A stretch of DNA of 64,000 bases from an uncultured Gammaproteobacteria bacterium (GCA_913060975.1 CAJXVC010000001.1:434001-498000); one strand, 5' to 3'; shown: positions 20,210 to 31,779, numbered from the stretch's first letter. Notes: generated from the sequence alone by a model not told the origin. Numbers and translations are program-made.

Positions 20210-22945
20210 CTAGTACCCTTCCTCGTAAAAATCACTCACGATCAAACCCTTGATTCCCGTGCCGCCAGCCTTGTTGCCAGCAGACTGCAATTGCACGGTC
20301 TCCTCAAGTTCATGCGGGTTGATGTCATTGTCGCCTGGATATAGCGCGGCAGTGCCGGGCTTCATTTGACTGCGAATACAGACCGAGGCAATGGCACCGT
20401 TACCATTCAGGCTTACTTGATCACCCTGCTGCAAGGAAAGTGTTTGCGCATCCTGCGGCGAGATACTGATATAGGCCGAGGTCATGCGTTCACGAATCGC
20501 TTTTGTCTTTGCGCTTAATTCGTCACTACCAAAAATCTGGAATGCCGGGCTCAAGGCCAGACCATCACCGACCGCTCTTCTGTTAGCCGACACATCTGTG
20601 AAGTAGGCTCCCGAATTAGCGACACGTTTGATAAGCAGAATCCCGGTATCCCCCTGCTTCAATTCACCATTCACCTCTTCCTGAAATTTGCTGATCGACT
20701 GATTGGAGTTCCAGCCAGGTGACCAGGCGGCGCCCAGAACGCTGGCATTTTTTTGTGTCGAGATGCCTTCCATGGAAAAGGCCAGAACCGACTGATCATC
20801 CACCGCCTGTTTCGGTTCGTGGACATTGAGATTGGCCTTCATCGCTGTGCGACCACTATAACGATGCGATTGTCTTGGTATTTTCATGCCGCCGACAAAC
20901 TGTGCAGTATCCGGCAACACTTCCGGCAATTGCGCGAACTGTTGTAAATCTCCGGCACAGTCAGCCACTAAATCATTGATTTGCACTACAGACGCATCAG
21001 ACAACCAGCGCCAGGCAGGTTGTGCGGCACTGTGATTGCGATGCACCTGATAACTCAATTGGACACGCCCTTCGTAGTTAACAAAAGTCGACTCTTGTTC
21101 GGAAAACGTTGTTACAGGAAATACATAATGGGCTTTGGCTGTCGTGTCAGTCGGCAGTACATCCAGCACTAAAGATGACTCCAACTTGGCAAACGCGGAA
21201 TCGACTTGCGCTCGACTGGCCCGGCGATACAAATCGTTCTCAAGCACAATTGCCTTGGTCGCTACGCTGTTGCTGATTTTTGTTAAAGCCGCACCAAGCG
21301 ATTGACCTTCATTGGTCATCATCGTGAGCCCCATGCTGTTAACTTCCGGCATCAGGGTACATAACGCTGTTGGCGCCTGGCGTTTTTCGTGCAAGGCTCT
21401 GGCGATATTGGCTGCGGCTTGCACCAGGCCGACATTGCCATTGCTGCTACCGACAATAATCAGCGGATTCTCAGCTTGCGACAGTTGCTCGGCAATCTTG
21501 CCAGCCAGCGCTGCATCGATCGAATCGGTGCCCGCTGCTGCCGGCGCTTGCGCAGACAGCTTATTGGCGATAGCACAGCCCATCGCTACCTGACCAGACA
21601 AGCTATCGATATATTTGTCAGCGGCGATATCATCCAGTCGCGTGGCATAGCTGCTAACAATACTTAGCGGGCTTAGATCGTATTGCGCCAATTCACGTAC
21701 AGCTGCATCTTGCCAGGCTGGAATGTTGTTCGCTGCTGCGAGCGACTTGGCTTTGTTTCTTACCGCTTGACGCAGTGCCAATGCAACACGTGGCGCGGTG
21801 TTAGTGATATCTTCACCGAGCACGAGAATGGCGTCGGCTTTTTCGATGTCTTTGATACCCGGATTGCAAAATGCTGAATCTTGCGCCAACTCGAGCATCA
21901 GGTGGTTACAGGCATTCTCGGCATCGGCTACACCGCTGTAAAAGTTCTCCGCACCGACCAGACGCCGCAATGCATAGTTGGCCTCATTGCTTGCCCGTGG
22001 CGAACCAATACCAATGACACCTTCACCTGTAAACTGGGCAATAACTTCAGCCGCCTGACCCACAGGTAAACTCTCGGCTCTCCCATTGACTGTGACGGCA
22101 GGTTCTTTAAGACGCTCTTCAGAATTCACATAACCAAAACCGAAGCGCCCTCTGTCGCACAGGAAATAACCGTTTACTTCACTATTGTAGCGATTCACAA
22201 CCCGGCGCAATTGTCCGTAGCGTTCTCCTGGAGTGGTATTACATCCGACGGCGCAACCTGTGCAGACACTTGGCGCGGTTTGCAAATCCCATTTCCGCGA
22301 ATAGTGCTCGCTGAACACTTTGTCAGTAAAGACACCTGTTGGACAAACCTCCACGAGGTTGCCCGAAAATTCGCTTTCTAAAACCCCTTCTTCATGACGG
22401 CCAAAATAGACGTGATGATGAGAAGCTTGAGCGGCCAGATCAGTGCCACCAGCATAATCGTCGTAATAACGGACACAGCGATAACAGGCGATACAACGAT
22501 TCATCTCATGGCTGATAAACGGCCCTAGATACTGATTGTTATGGGTACGTTTCTTCTTGTCGTAACGGCGATAGTTGTGCCCGGACATCACCGTCATGTC
22601 TTGAAGGTGACACTCGCCACCCTCTTCACAGACTGGACAGTCATGCGGGTGATTGATCATCAAGCTTTCGATGACGCGCTCACGCATCAATTTGGCCTGC
22701 TCATCGCTAATGGAAATAATACTGCCGTCGCTGGCTGGCGTCATGCAGGCCATGACCACCATGCCTTTGTCATCATCGGCATCTTTATATTGTTTTACTG
22801 CACACTGGCGGCAGGCACCAACAGAACCCATGCAGGGATGCCAGCAAAAATAGGGCAAGTCGAGACCCTGCGACAAGCATTCTTGCAGCAGATTGTTATC
22901 AGGGTTGGCTTCGTACTCTACCCCGTCAACAATAATTTTAGCCAT
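20210..22945 (-). CDS. nuoG: NADH-quinone oxidoreductase subunit G
   Basis: Large peripheral electron-transfer subunit (911 residues). Cluster ligands seen: the [2Fe-2S] site N1b (Cys34, 45, 48, 67), the His/Cys site N5 (HPHDCPVCEEGGEC), N4 (CIACYRC with the downstream CPTGV), and the extra site N7 (CTGCAVGC plus a Cys in FLCDRGRF) that some lineages lose. The rest is the degenerate molybdopterin-oxidoreductase-like domain. It starts 28 bp after the nuoF stop. Confidence 0.96.
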   Translation of the reverse strand: MAKIIVDGVEYEANPDNNLLQECLSQGLDLPYFCWHPCMGSVGACRQCAVKQYKDADDDKGMVVMACMTPASDGSIISISDEQAKLMRERVIESLMINHPHDCPVCEEGGECHLQDMTVMSGHNYRRYDKKKRTHNNQYLGPFISHEMNRCIACYRCVRYYDDYAGGTDLAAQASHHHVYFGRHEEGVLESEFSGNLVEVCPTGVFTDKVFSEHYSRKWDLQTAPSVCTGCAVGCNTTPGERYGQLRRVVNRYNSEVNGYFLCDRGRFGFGYVNSEERLKEPAVTVNGRAESLPVGQAAEVIAQFTGEGVIGIGSPRASNEANYALRRLVGAENFYSGVADAENACNHLMLELAQDSAFCNPGIKDIEKADAILVLGEDITNTAPRVALALRQAVRNKAKSLAAANNIPAWQDAAVRELAQYDLSPLSIVSSYATRLDDIAADKYIDSLSGQVAMGCAIANKLSAQAPAAAGTDSIDAALAGKIAEQLSQAENPLIIVGSSNGNVGLVQAAANIARALHEKRQAPTALCTLMPEVNSMGLTMMTNEGQSLGAALTKISNSVATKAIVLENDLYRRASRAQVDSAFAKLESSLVLDVLPTDTTAKAHYVFPVTTFSEQESTFVNYEGRVQLSYQVHRNHSAAQPAWRWLSDASVVQINDLVADCAGDLQQFAQLPEVLPDTAQFVGGMKIPRQSHRYSGRTAMKANLNVHEPKQAVDDQSVLAFSMEGISTQKNASVLGAAWSPGWNSNQSISKFQEEVNGELKQGDTGILLIKRVANSGAYFTDVSANRRAVGDGLALSPAFQIFGSDELSAKTKAIRERMTSAYISISPQDAQTLSLQQGDQVSLNGNGAIASVCIRSQMKPGTAALYPGDNDINPHELEETVQLQSAGNKAGGTGIKGLIVSDFYEEGY

Positions 22946-22973
22946 TACTCAATCTTCCTCTACTTCGGTCAAC

Positions 22974-24266
22974 TCAGTGATTGTATGGACAGCAACGCTC
23001 GTCAATATGACGTTTGAAGTCGTCTGCAAAATATTTCAATCCACTTCCCAGCGGTGCCGTCGCACCGGGCGCCAGAGCACAAAATGTTTTACCCGGCCCC
23101 ATGTAATCAACATGGTCGTGAAGAATCTGTAAATCTTTTTCTTTACCGGCACCACTTTCCAATTCTTTGAAAATCGCATCGACCCACGGCAATCCGTCAC
23201 GACAAGGTGTACAGAAACCGCAAGACTCGTGCGAGAAGAAAGTCATCAGATTGCCGATCATGCCAACCGGACAAGTCTGATCATCCAGCACAATCATCGT
23301 GCCAGTCGCCAGACGACTGCCGACTTTGGCGATCTCATCATAATCAAGCAGCAAATCCAGATGTTCCGGCAACATGAAATCAGTGGAACCACCACCCGGT
23401 AAAAAGCCGCGCAGACTCAAACCATCCTGCATACCGCCGGCCTTGCCTTCGAGTAGTTCGCGAATAGGTGTGCCCAATGGCATTTCCCAGCAACCTGGAT
23501 TCTTGACGCGTCCACTGACACCGAACAACTTCGTTCCATGGTCTTTGCCTTTGGTGAGTCCGTGGTACCAGTCAATGCCATAGCGCATGATGCCAGGCAG
23601 GTTGCAGATGGTTTCTACATTATTAACAATCGTTGGCTTGCCCCATAGACCGCTGACTTGCGGAAATGGCGGCTTGGCTCGGGGATTGGCACGCTTGCCT
23701 TCCAATGCATTCAGTAAGGCCGTTTCTTCACCGCAGATATAGCGCCCGGCACTGGTATGAAGAATGATATTCAGATCAAACCCGGTACCGGCAATATTGG
23801 TCCCAAGAAAGCCGCGTTCTTTGGCTTCGTTGATGGCTTTTTGCAGGGCTTTCTCAGCCACCTTGTACTCGCCACGCAAGAAGATATAGCCAACAGACGC
23901 ACCTATGGCATAGGCAGCGATAATCATGCCTTCAATTAACAGGTGCGGATCACCTTCCATCAAGAGTCGATCCTTGAAAGTACCGGGCTCCATTTCGTCA
24001 GCGTTCACAACCAGATATTTTTGCTTGGCTGAGTTCTCACCCTGCGGCACAAAACTCCACTTCAGCCCAGTGGGGAAACCGGCGCCACCGCGCCCCTTCA
24101 AGCCACTGTCTTTGACTTGTTGCATCACATCACCAGGATTCAAGCCGGCGGCGATGTTCTTGATACTCTGATAGCCATCAGCTGCCTCGTATTCAGTCAG
24201 ACTGAATGGCGCGCGGCTCATATCAATATTTTTTGTCAGCGGATTAGTAACCACTTCGTTGTTCAA
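22974..24266 (-). CDS. nuoF: NADH-quinone oxidoreductase subunit F
   Basis: NADH- and FMN-binding subunit, entry point of electrons into Complex I. The 430 residues include the dinucleotide-binding GRGGAGFPTGLKW segment, the FMN region around AYAIGASVGYIFLRGEY, and the N3 [4Fe-4S] site SCGFCTPC with a distal cysteine in the C-terminal part. The ATG overlaps the nuoE stop (ATGA). Confidence 0.97.
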   Translation of the reverse strand: MNNEVVTNPLTKNIDMSRAPFSLTEYEAADGYQSIKNIAAGLNPGDVMQQVKDSGLKGRGGAGFPTGLKWSFVPQGENSAKQKYLVVNADEMEPGTFKDRLLMEGDPHLLIEGMIIAAYAIGASVGYIFLRGEYKVAEKALQKAINEAKERGFLGTNIAGTGFDLNIILHTSAGRYICGEETALLNALEGKRANPRAKPPFPQVSGLWGKPTIVNNVETICNLPGIMRYGIDWYHGLTKGKDHGTKLFGVSGRVKNPGCWEMPLGTPIRELLEGKAGGMQDGLSLRGFLPGGGSTDFMLPEHLDLLLDYDEIAKVGSRLATGTMIVLDDQTCPVGMIGNLMTFFSHESCGFCTPCRDGLPWVDAIFKELESGAGKEKDLQILHDHVDYMGPGKTFCALAPGATAPLGSGLKYFADDFKRHIDERCCPYNH

Positions 24267-24799
24267 TCCTGTTTCTGATAGTTGGCGATAATTTCATCAA
24301 TTTTTTCAAAGTCGAGTCGGCGATGCAGGTCGTCTCCGACCATCATGACCGGGGCGTTATCACAATCCCCAAGACATGGCACTGGCAGCAGCGTAAACGC
24401 GTTATCCGCCGTCGTCTCACCAAAGTCGATACCGAGTCGATCGCCAATATGGCGCTTCATCTTGTCGCAGCCGGTAATCCAGCAACTCACGCTATTGCAA
24501 AAAAGAATCACGTTCTTACCGACCGGTTGTCGATAGACGAGATTAAAAAACGTGGCAACACCTTCTAGATCTGCCACCGGAATGGCCAGATACTTGGCGA
24601 TAGCGAGCAGACTCTCATCCGAGACCCAACCCTGATGCTTCTGGATTATCTTTAATGCTTCAAGACCCACCGCCTTCTTGTCTGGATATAGCTCCATTTC
24701 GTGCTCAATCTCGGCAATCTCTTCCGGCGTCAGTTTGCGAGCCCGTTTGGCATTACTGACAATCACATTGACGTTGTCTGACATTCCTACTTCACTCAT
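24263..24799 (-). CDS. nuoE: NADH-quinone oxidoreductase subunit E
   Basis: Thioredoxin-like subunit carrying [2Fe-2S] cluster N1a. The four ligands follow the standard spacing: C-x4-C in CNSVSC and C-x3-C in CLGDC. The 178 residues may start at ATG 24799 or, more like the family, at the second ATG at 24784 (MSDNVNV). The stop of nuoCD overlaps the first start, which favours 24799. Confidence 0.95.
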   Translation of the reverse strand: MSEVGMSDNVNVIVSNAKRARKLTPEEIAEIEHEMELYPDKKAVGLEALKIIQKHQGWVSDESLLAIAKYLAIPVADLEGVATFFNLVYRQPVGKNVILFCNSVSCWITGCDKMKRHIGDRLGIDFGETTADNAFTLLPVPCLGDCDNAPVMMVGDDLHRRLDFEKIDEIIANYQKQD

Positions 24800-26571
24800 C
24801 GATCCACATCCGCCATCACGAAATCAATACTGGCAATAATCGCAATCAAGTCCGGCACCATGAATCCGCGACTAATCTCTGGAATCATCTGCAAGTGTGC
24901 AAATGAAGGAGTCCGAATACGCGTGCGATACGAGGTGGTGCTGCCATCACTCACCAAATAATAACTATTGATGCCCTTGGTTGCTTCGATTGACATGGTC
25001 ACTTCTTCTGGCGGCACAACCGGCCCCCAACTCACACTCAGGAAGTGATTAATCAGCGTTTCAATATCATGCAAACCTTCTTTCCGGCGTGGCGGGGTCG
25101 TCAATGGATGATCAGACTTCACCTCACCTGCGGGCATGTTTTCCATACACTGTTTGATAATGCGCAAGCTCTGGCGCATTTCTTCAACACGCACGGCGCA
25201 GCGGTCATAGCAATCGCCATTCACTGCGATAGGCACATCAAATTCAAAATTTTCATAGCCGCTGTAAGGGCGTTGCTTGCGAAAATCCCACTCCAGACCC
25301 GTCGCACGTAAACCGGCACCAGTGACACCCCAGTCCAGTGCTTCGTTGGTGTTGTAGCTGCCGACGCCTTGCGTACGACGTTTGACGATACCGTTATCCA
25401 TGACCATGCGATCGTATTCGTCGAGGCGTGGTGGCATAAACTCCAGCAATTCCTTGATGCGTTTGTCCCAACCAGCCGGCAGATCCTGCGCCACACCACC
25501 AATTCGAAACCAGCCTGGATGCATACGCGCACCACAGATCGACTCGATGATATTGAAGATGCGTTCACGCTCAACAAACATGTAGAAGATAGGTGACAGT
25601 TGTCCCACGTCTTGCGCAAACGTGCCGTAGAACAGTAAATGACTGCAAATTCGAAACATTTCGGCGAGCATGACCCGAATAGTCTTGGCGCGAGCTGGCA
25701 CTTCAATGCCCGCCATCTTTTCAACCGCCATCACATACGGCAGGTTGTTCATCACGCCGCCAAGGTAGTCGATACGATCGGTATAGGGGATATAGGTGTG
25801 CCATGACTGGCGCTCCCCCATTTTTTCTGCACCGCGGTGGTGGTAACCGATATCAGGCACCGCATCTACCAGAATCTCGCCGTCCAATTGCAGAGCGATA
25901 CGGAATGCACCATGAACACTGGGATGGTTTGGCCCGAGGTTTAAGAACATGAACTCGGAGTTATCCGACTGCCGCTTCATCCCCCACTCTTCGGGTTTGA
26001 ATAACAAGGCTTCCTGTTCAATGGCTTCCTGTTCATCGCTTAGCGAGAAAGGCTCCATTTCGGTTGCCCGCGCCGGATGTTCTTTACGCAGTGCGTGACC
26101 TTTCCATGTTGGCGGCAGCACAATGCGGTACAAATTCGGATGGCCTTCGAATTTGATACCAAACATGTCCCAGGTTTCACGCTCGTACCAATTGGCATTG
26201 GGCCAGAGCTCGATCACGGTCGGCAATTGCAGATCGGCATCCTGCAGAGGCACTTTGACGCGCACATCACAATTGCCGCTGAATGACATCAGGTGATACA
26301 CGACAGTGAATTCACTGGCCGGTTGTCCGTCTCTGTGCACCCTGACCCGCTCATCGATGGCGGTAAGATCAAACAGCATTTCAAAGTGCGGCGTGGTTTC
26401 CTCGTGCAAGTAGCGTAACAAGGCTTTGGCATCGGCCCGATCAACCCAGACCGTGGGTATGCCGTCGCAAGTTGACTGCTCGGCAAGAATTTTGCCGGCA
26501 AAGCGCTCTCGCACCTGCTGCAGCAGTGCGCTTGAAGCTTGCGAGTCCATGTTGTGTTCAGCCACTTGCAT
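24796..26571 (-). CDS. nuoCD: NADH-quinone oxidoreductase fused subunit C/D
   Basis: Fusion of the 30-kDa (NuoC, about 1-190) and 49-kDa (NuoD, about 205-591) subunits, the arrangement of many Gammaproteobacteria. NuoC part: the [24 protein letters not shown] signature. NuoD part: [22 protein letters not shown], the quinone-site residues at the start of this segment, and the C-terminal [19 protein letters not shown] 51-bp AT-rich gap separates it from nuoB. Confidence 0.97.
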   Translation of the reverse strand: MQVAEHNMDSQASSALLQQVRERFAGKILAEQSTCDGIPTVWVDRADAKALLRYLHEETTPHFEMLFDLTAIDERVRVHRDGQPASEFTVVYHLMSFSGNCDVRVKVPLQDADLQLPTVIELWPNANWYERETWDMFGIKFEGHPNLYRIVLPPTWKGHALRKEHPARATEMEPFSLSDEQEAIEQEALLFKPEEWGMKRQSDNSEFMFLNLGPNHPSVHGAFRIALQLDGEILVDAVPDIGYHHRGAEKMGERQSWHTYIPYTDRIDYLGGVMNNLPYVMAVEKMAGIEVPARAKTIRVMLAEMFRICSHLLFYGTFAQDVGQLSPIFYMFVERERIFNIIESICGARMHPGWFRIGGVAQDLPAGWDKRIKELLEFMPPRLDEYDRMVMDNGIVKRRTQGVGSYNTNEALDWGVTGAGLRATGLEWDFRKQRPYSGYENFEFDVPIAVNGDCYDRCAVRVEEMRQSLRIIKQCMENMPAGEVKSDHPLTTPPRRKEGLHDIETLINHFLSVSWGPVVPPEEVTMSIEATKGINSYYLVSDGSTTSYRTRIRTPSFAHLQMIPEISRGFMVPDLIAIIASIDFVMADVDR

Positions 26572-26622
26572 AGTCTGAGTTTTACCTGATATGTGCCGTT
26601 AAATTATTGATATTATTATATT

Positions 26623-27264
26623 TTATGTGTCATCCGGAGAGCGCAGCTCGGTAGCCGCAATCCGGTCTGCCCTACGCGTGTCGCGTTGCACAGGTGTCGC
26701 CTCTTTCTGAATAATGCCTTGCTCATTGATTACCCAACTCAGCGGTCGTCGTTCGCGGCCGATCTGTTCCTGCAGGAGAATCAAGCCTTGCAGCAAGGCT
26801 TCCGGACGTGGCGGACAGCCTGACACATAGACATCAACGGGCAGAAACTTGTCGACGCCCTGCACGACGGAATAGATGTCGTACATGCCACCCGAGTTTG
26901 CACAGGAGCCCATGGAAATCACCCATTTCGGCTCGAGTAATTGGTCATAAAGCAGTCGAACGACTGGCGCCATCTTGCGAAACACAGTTCCGGCGATCAC
27001 AATCATGTCAGCCTGGCGCGGCGTTCCGCGGATTACTTCCGACCCGAATCTCGCCAGGTCATGACGGCTTGTAAAGGCAGTGGCCATTTCCACGTAGCAA
27101 CAGGAAAGCCCGAAATTAAAGGGCCAGATAGAATTCTTTCTGCCCCATGACACCATGTCCTCAAGCTTGACCATCATGACGTTGCGACGGATAAAATCAT
27201 CAACTTCGCTGCCTCCGGGTTGCGGAGATGTAGCTTCGTCGACCGACTGCAGTTGCCAATTCAT
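26623..27264 (-). CDS. nuoB: NADH-quinone oxidoreductase subunit B
   Basis: Carries the terminal [4Fe-4S] cluster N2 next to the quinone site. The tandem cysteine pair is in GLSCCYVEM, and the other ligands are in [11 protein letters not shown] and [13 protein letters not shown]. The 213 residues are normal. The C-terminal tail beyond about 180 ([17 protein letters not shown]) is variable in the family. The ATG overlaps the nuoA stop (ATGA). Confidence 0.97.
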   Translation of the reverse strand: MNWQLQSVDEATSPQPGGSEVDDFIRRNVMMVKLEDMVSWGRKNSIWPFNFGLSCCYVEMATAFTSRHDLARFGSEVIRGTPRQADMIVIAGTVFRKMAPVVRLLYDQLLEPKWVISMGSCANSGGMYDIYSVVQGVDKFLPVDVYVSGCPPRPEALLQGLILLQEQIGRERRPLSWVINEQGIIQKEATPVQRDTRRADRIAATELRSPDDT

Positions 27265-27710
27265 AGCCTGAATTCCTTCTTGTTAACCACGCCACCGGGG
27301 CCGGCCATGGTTTTGAGTTCTCGCCGCTGAGTCTGCGTACGCCAGTCGAGCGCACCGATACGCCACAGGTAGAAAAGCGCCACGACAAGAATGAATATAA
27401 AAACGGAAATTTCGATAAAACCCGGCCAGCCGGCTTCACGCACAGCAACAGCCCAGGCAAACAGGAAGACGACTTCCAGATCGAAAATGATGAAAAGTAT
27501 TGCGGTAAGGTAGAAATGAACAGAAATCCGGAACTGGGCGCTGCCCACAGAAATAATGCCGGATTCGAATGGCGTGTTTTTGTATTTGCGATTGATTCGC
27601 TGCCCGAGGAAATAGGACAGGCCAAGCATAGTAACTACCACCGCCAAAACCAAAGCGGTATAGAACAGGAATGGCCTTAGGCCATCAAATACTGCCTGTG
27701 CTGACTCCAA
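27261..27710 (-). CDS. nuoA: NADH-quinone oxidoreductase subunit A
   Basis: Small three-span membrane subunit beside the quinone channel; [21 protein letters not shown] and [14 protein letters not shown] are the conserved loop and acidic helix. No ATG exists at the 5' end. The TTG at 27710 is preferred because GGAG lies 6 bases upstream and the resulting 149 residues match the E. coli length (147). A farther TTG at 27761 has no ribosome site. First gene of the nuo operon, so a weak start codon here could set operon translation. Confidence 0.93.
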   Translation of the reverse strand: MESAQAVFDGLRPFLFYTALVLAVVVTMLGLSYFLGQRINRKYKNTPFESGIISVGSAQFRISVHFYLTAILFIIFDLEVVFLFAWAVAVREAGWPGFIEISVFIFILVVALFYLWRIGALDWRTQTQRRELKTMAGPGGVVNKKEFRL

Positions 27711-27761
27711 GTCCGACTCCAGATATCTCGAATCGTTTACATGGAAGGCGTGGCGATCCAA

Positions 27762-28462
27762 TAACTGTACTGCGGCGTCCCTGACTCGCTGGCGAGCTGG
27801 GCAACCATCTCAGGTATTACTTCAGAATCTGACAAACCCTCTTCATAAACGTGTTAACAAACTCAGCCTATAACCGTACCGCAAAATCAGGCGTGACGCA
27901 TGCAATGCACCCCAAATCCCGGGCAAACTAGACGGGGATTTTCGGGAAGACAATTGTCGGGAGTTAGAGATGGGCCGTTGGAGACTCTGGCCACTCATAC
28001 TTTCTGGATAGATAGACGCGCTCTGCTTCGCAGATAAGCAATCATGCGAATCAAGCAGGCTGACTTGTGTTTGTCTGTCTATACCCATGAGGTTTCCACA
28101 CTACGTATGGAGCCCAATAAGCTGCTATTCGCACCCTCTGAACTACAAACTGCTGCAAATTACTAACAGTCTGGCGACGAGTCGCGAAAGATCAGAGTGT
28201 TGTGAATTTCAGATTAAAGAGTACGGCTCTTTTATTATCTTTGCTGACGCTTTGAGTTCAAAACAATCAGCAATTTATTGTGCCAAGACTTCTGCGCTGT
28301 ATCGACCGAATCATACGGCTTCAACGCGTTAGCATAGTTACATGGATGGATCGGTTTTAGCAAGTATTTTGTCCGGGACAGCAATGGGCAGCTATCGACT
28401 CACACGGCAGACGCACGAGAACGCGATCTGTACCAGATAGCTGGCTTCACTCCACTCACTAG
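27762..28462. other. 700-bp region upstream of nuoA without a convincing gene
   Basis: Between nuoA and the CBS-domain gene. Frames of 61-81 codons on both strands lack ribosome sites and protein-like composition. This region must hold the nuo promoter and probably regulatory sites. It is unusually long for this otherwise dense strand and could also encode an untranslated RNA, but I see no structure that shows one. Confidence 0.5.
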
Positions 28463-28933
28463 TCAGCGAGTGGCCTGCACTTCCTTCCAGTTTTCGTAGT
28501 ACTCCAGGCTCACCATTTCATTGAGTTGCTGCAGTTCTTCGGTGGCTTGCTGGAGGTTGGCGCGCATCACATCCCCGACCGAGAGAATGCCGATGTAGTC
28601 ACCACCCTCTTCAATCAACAGATGACGAATTCGGCGTCCGAGAAACTTATCATAAAGTTGGTAAGCCGTGTCATTGACGTTTGCAGAAATGAGATTGACG
28701 CTCATATTGTCACTCAGGCGTGCTGTTTTGGGGTCAAAACCTTCTTCGAGCGCTCTGAACATCAGATCACGCTCTGTCCAGATCCCGACAATTTTGTCGT
28801 CCTCGACAACGACAATCGCACCCACTTTGTTTTGGGTCATGATTGTCAGCGCTTGATAAACTGTTGCATCGGAACTGGCCGTAACCAGATGACCACCTTT
28901 TTCTTGCAAGATATCTTTGGCAGTTCTTTTCAT
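28463..28933 (-). CDS. Tandem CBS-domain protein
   Basis: The 156 residues form two CBS modules (about 8-62 and 72-130), shown by ILQEKGGHLVTASSDATVYQALTIM...VGIWTERDLMFRA and NMSVNLISANVNDTAYQLYDKFLGRRIRHLLI...GILSVGDVM. CBS pairs bind adenosyl ligands such as AMP, ATP or NAD(H) and act as sensors. It stands alone, without an enzyme domain, between the transhydrogenase and Complex I, so an adenylate- or NADH-linked regulatory role is possible but unproven. Strong ribosome site AGGAG. Confidence 0.85.
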   Translation of the reverse strand: MKRTAKDILQEKGGHLVTASSDATVYQALTIMTQNKVGAIVVVEDDKIVGIWTERDLMFRALEEGFDPKTARLSDNMSVNLISANVNDTAYQLYDKFLGRRIRHLLIEEGGDYIGILSVGDVMRANLQQATEELQQLNEMVSLEYYENWKEVQATR

Positions 28934-29061
28934 TATTGTCTCCTGACCGAGGGCTCGAAGATGGGGTGGTACTGGAAATCAGCGCGCCCCTTTGACTTCA
29001 AACTACCCGCCAATCGGCTTATTGGCAAGCACTGTTGGCGCTGACTACTCGCCAGTTCGTC

Positions 29062-30507
29062 TCAGAATACCCGGTTCAGACCATCCAGTGCCGCAGTGCG
29101 ATACGCCTCGGCCATGGTTGGGTAATTGAAGGTCGTGGTGAGGAAATATTTCATGCTATTGGCCTCACCTTTCTGGCGCATGATCGCCTGGCCGATGTGG
29201 ACAATTTCCGAAGCCTGGTCACCAAAGCAATGGATTCCTAAAATTTCCAGGGTTTCGAAGTGGAAGATCAGCTTGAGCATACCGACCTGTTCGCCGGTGA
29301 TTTGGGCGCGGGCCGTATTCTTGAAAAATGCTTTGCCTACTTCATAAGGGATTTTCTCGGCGGTCAGCTCCGCCTCTGTCCGGCCCAGCGTGCTAATTTC
29401 CGGTATCGTATAAATCCCGGTAGCAACTTCTTCTACAGGATAGCACTGCTCTGGCGCCACGATGGCATTGCTGGCGGCACGGCCTTGATCATAGGCTGCG
29501 CCGGCCAGTGCCGGCCAACCCACCACATCACCGGCGGCGTAGATGTTTTGGACATTAGTCTGGTACTGTTTGTTGACCGTTAGCTGACCTCGGCCATTAG
29601 GTTTCAAGCCAATTGCCTCGAGCCCCATGCCTTGCGTGTTACCGGTACGGCCATTCGCCCAAAGCACGATGTCACTTTTGATTTTCTTCCCTGACTGTAA
29701 GTACGTAACGATATGATCATCGTGATATTCGATTTTTTCATAACGTTCGTTATGGCGGCTGCGAACCCCCAAATTACGAAGATGATAAGTCAATGCATCG
29801 CTTATCTCCGTATCAAGAAAATCCAGCAGACTATTGTTAGGGTTGATCATCTCCACCTTGTATCCAAGCCCACCGAAAATAGATGCGTATTCACAGCCAA
29901 TAACGCCCGCACCTATGACTGTGACCTTGCGTGGGGAGTGATCCAGATCGAGAATCGTGTCGCTGTCGAAGATAAGCGGATGATCGAAATCCACATCGGG
30001 CGGATGATAGGGTCGCGAGCCAGTCGCGAGAATGAAATAATCGGCGGATATCTTCTTGCGCTTGGCAACTACTTTGATGGTGTTTGCATCGATGAAAGCT
30101 GCCCTGCCTTTTATGACAGGGACATGATTGCGGTCATAAAAATCAGTCCGCATTCGCACCTGCTCAAAGATAACGCGATCAGCATGTTTGAGTATCTGCT
30201 GAAAACTCAATTTACGCACATCACCAAAATCCCGAAACATCGGATTGGTATTGAATGCCATGACTTCTTTGACCGTATGGCGAAGTGCTTTTGAAGGGAT
30301 AGTGCCTAGATGTGTACAACTACCACCGACTGTATCCAGATCGCATATCATTGCGACCGTATAGCCCTTCTTCTTGGCATTCATTGCCGCCGCTTCACCA
30401 GCAGGTCCAGCACCTATCACGATAATGTCATAGTGCTCTTTTTGCCGTTCATAGCTCGACGACTGTGCTTGCTTTGTGTTTTTTCCAGCAGGTTTCTTTT
30501 TGGCCAT
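29062..30507 (-). CDS. sthA: Soluble pyridine nucleotide transhydrogenase
   Basis: Flavoenzyme that exchanges hydride between NADPH and NAD+. It belongs to the disulfide-oxidoreductase fold but has CTHLGT in place of the usual CxxxxC pair ([17 protein letters not shown]), the mark of SthA. FAD site [13 protein letters not shown] and a second nucleotide site [18 protein letters not shown] are intact. Start ATG at 30507 (MAKKKPAGK) is preferred over a TTG at 30519. The N-terminus has a Lys-rich extension of about 20 residues before the core. Last gene of the nqr-apbE-nqrM-sthA run. Confidence 0.95.
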   Translation of the reverse strand: MAKKKPAGKNTKQAQSSSYERQKEHYDIIVIGAGPAGEAAAMNAKKKGYTVAMICDLDTVGGSCTHLGTIPSKALRHTVKEVMAFNTNPMFRDFGDVRKLSFQQILKHADRVIFEQVRMRTDFYDRNHVPVIKGRAAFIDANTIKVVAKRKKISADYFILATGSRPYHPPDVDFDHPLIFDSDTILDLDHSPRKVTVIGAGVIGCEYASIFGGLGYKVEMINPNNSLLDFLDTEISDALTYHLRNLGVRSRHNERYEKIEYHDDHIVTYLQSGKKIKSDIVLWANGRTGNTQGMGLEAIGLKPNGRGQLTVNKQYQTNVQNIYAAGDVVGWPALAGAAYDQGRAASNAIVAPEQCYPVEEVATGIYTIPEISTLGRTEAELTAEKIPYEVGKAFFKNTARAQITGEQVGMLKLIFHFETLEILGIHCFGDQASEIVHIGQAIMRQKGEANSMKYFLTTTFNYPTMAEAYRTAALDGLNRVF

Positions 30508-30519
30508 GGGTAATATCAA

Positions 30520-30705
30520 TTAAGTAGATTTGAGTTCTTTACACTTGTTCGGGCTGCCACCACACAATTCACATTCATCGAGACCTTCGACATTATTAAG
30601 TCCACCGCATGAACCCTGAACTGGTTTTCGCCCCATAATGACACCAACTGACATGATGCCAATGACGATCGCAATAATTAAGAATGTAATGACTAATGTG
30701 GCCAT
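30520..30705 (-). CDS. nqrM: Na+-NQR maturation protein NqrM
   Basis: 61-residue protein with one N-terminal membrane span (about 3-24) and four cysteines (Cys33, 45, 48, 55) in SCGGLNN and DECELCGG, the NqrM/DUF539 pattern. NqrM is needed to insert iron at the membrane iron centre between NqrD and NqrE. It lies 3 bp after apbE and just before sthA, the order known from Pseudomonas. Confidence 0.93.
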   Translation of the reverse strand: MATLVITFLIIAIVIGIMSVGVIMGRKPVQGSCGGLNNVEGLDECELCGGSPNKCKELKST

Positions 30706-30708
30706 TGC

Positions 30709-31779
30709 TTATTCATCCAGATAAACGCTGAATGCCTCGTTGACGTAATCGGAAAATGTGCCATCGTCGTCTTTATATATCAGATATATCGGCTGATCGA
30801 TGGAGTTTGCCAGAGCGACTGATTGCTCAACCCCCATTATCATGAGAGCTGTGGCCAGGCCATCTGCGCGTGCCGCCGTATTATCGATGACATAAGCCGC
30901 AGCCAGTGAATGCGTGATAGGTGCCCCCGTGCGAGGATCAATTTCATGGGAGTAGCGCCGCCCATCCTGTTCGAAATAATTGCGATAGTCGCCGGAGCCT
31001 GCAACCGCTATTTGCTCACCGCGGCTAAAAAAGATCTCGTAAATTTGCGTTGCAACATCGGTTGGCGCCTCGATGGCAGGCACCCAGCTCAAGCCGCCGG
31101 GTTTTAGCCCTTTCATCTTCAACTCACCGCCGATCTCCAGAAAGTAACTCTGAACACCCAGACTATCAAAGTAGTCCCCCACCCTGTCCACCGCATAACC
31201 CTTGGCGATAGCACTGAGATCAACAGATATGGAGCGAGTCTTGATGATAGTGCGAGAATCGGGCTGTAACTGCAAATACCGGTGACCAGTCATGGCCTGA
31301 GCTTGCTCGATATCAGCCTGTGATGGCACGGTATCAGGAGGTAATCGGGGATCAGGGCCGAAGCCCCATAAATCTACTAGCGGACCGACAGTGACATCAA
31401 ATGCGCCGTCACTAAGCGCGGCGATTTCTTGCGCCATTTCCAGAACATCAAAAAGTTCTTGAGAGGCGCTAAAGGGCTGATTAACTGGCAGTGCGTTGAA
31501 ACGAGAGAGTTCGGATTCAGGGGCGTAAGTTGAGAAAATCTCCCGGTCCAGACGCTGCAATAAATCGGCGACGGCCGCACTGGCGTGATCCAAAGTGATT
31601 GTTTCGGGCAGGTCCACCACTTGTACGTCATAACTCGTACCCATGGTGTATCCGGAAAACCGGACAATTTCCCCGCTTTTGCCACTTTCCCCGCTATCAC
31701 TACCTGAAAAAAGCAGATAGCCCAGGACAAGGGCGGCAAAGGTAATACTGAAGGCGTGACGACGAAGAATTCCACTCAT
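30709..31779 (-). CDS. apbE: FAD:protein FMN transferase
   Basis: Attaches FMN covalently to threonines of NqrB and NqrC outside the membrane. The 356 residues contain [10 protein letters not shown], the substrate region [26 protein letters not shown] and the metal-binding C-terminal segment [17 protein letters not shown]. The N-terminus is hydrophobic (about 9-25), but I see no lipobox cysteine, so it is probably held by an uncleaved anchor or cleaved by signal peptidase I. The ATG overlaps the nqrF stop (ATGA). Confidence 0.95.
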   Translation of the reverse strand: MSGILRRHAFSITFAALVLGYLLFSGSDSGESGKSGEIVRFSGYTMGTSYDVQVVDLPETITLDHASAAVADLLQRLDREIFSTYAPESELSRFNALPVNQPFSASQELFDVLEMAQEIAALSDGAFDVTVGPLVDLWGFGPDPRLPPDTVPSQADIEQAQAMTGHRYLQLQPDSRTIIKTRSISVDLSAIAKGYAVDRVGDYFDSLGVQSYFLEIGGELKMKGLKPGGLSWVPAIEAPTDVATQIYEIFFSRGEQIAVAGSGDYRNYFEQDGRRYSHEIDPRTGAPITHSLAAAYVIDNTAARADGLATALMIMGVEQSVALANSIDQPIYLIYKDDDGTFSDYVNEAFSVYLDE

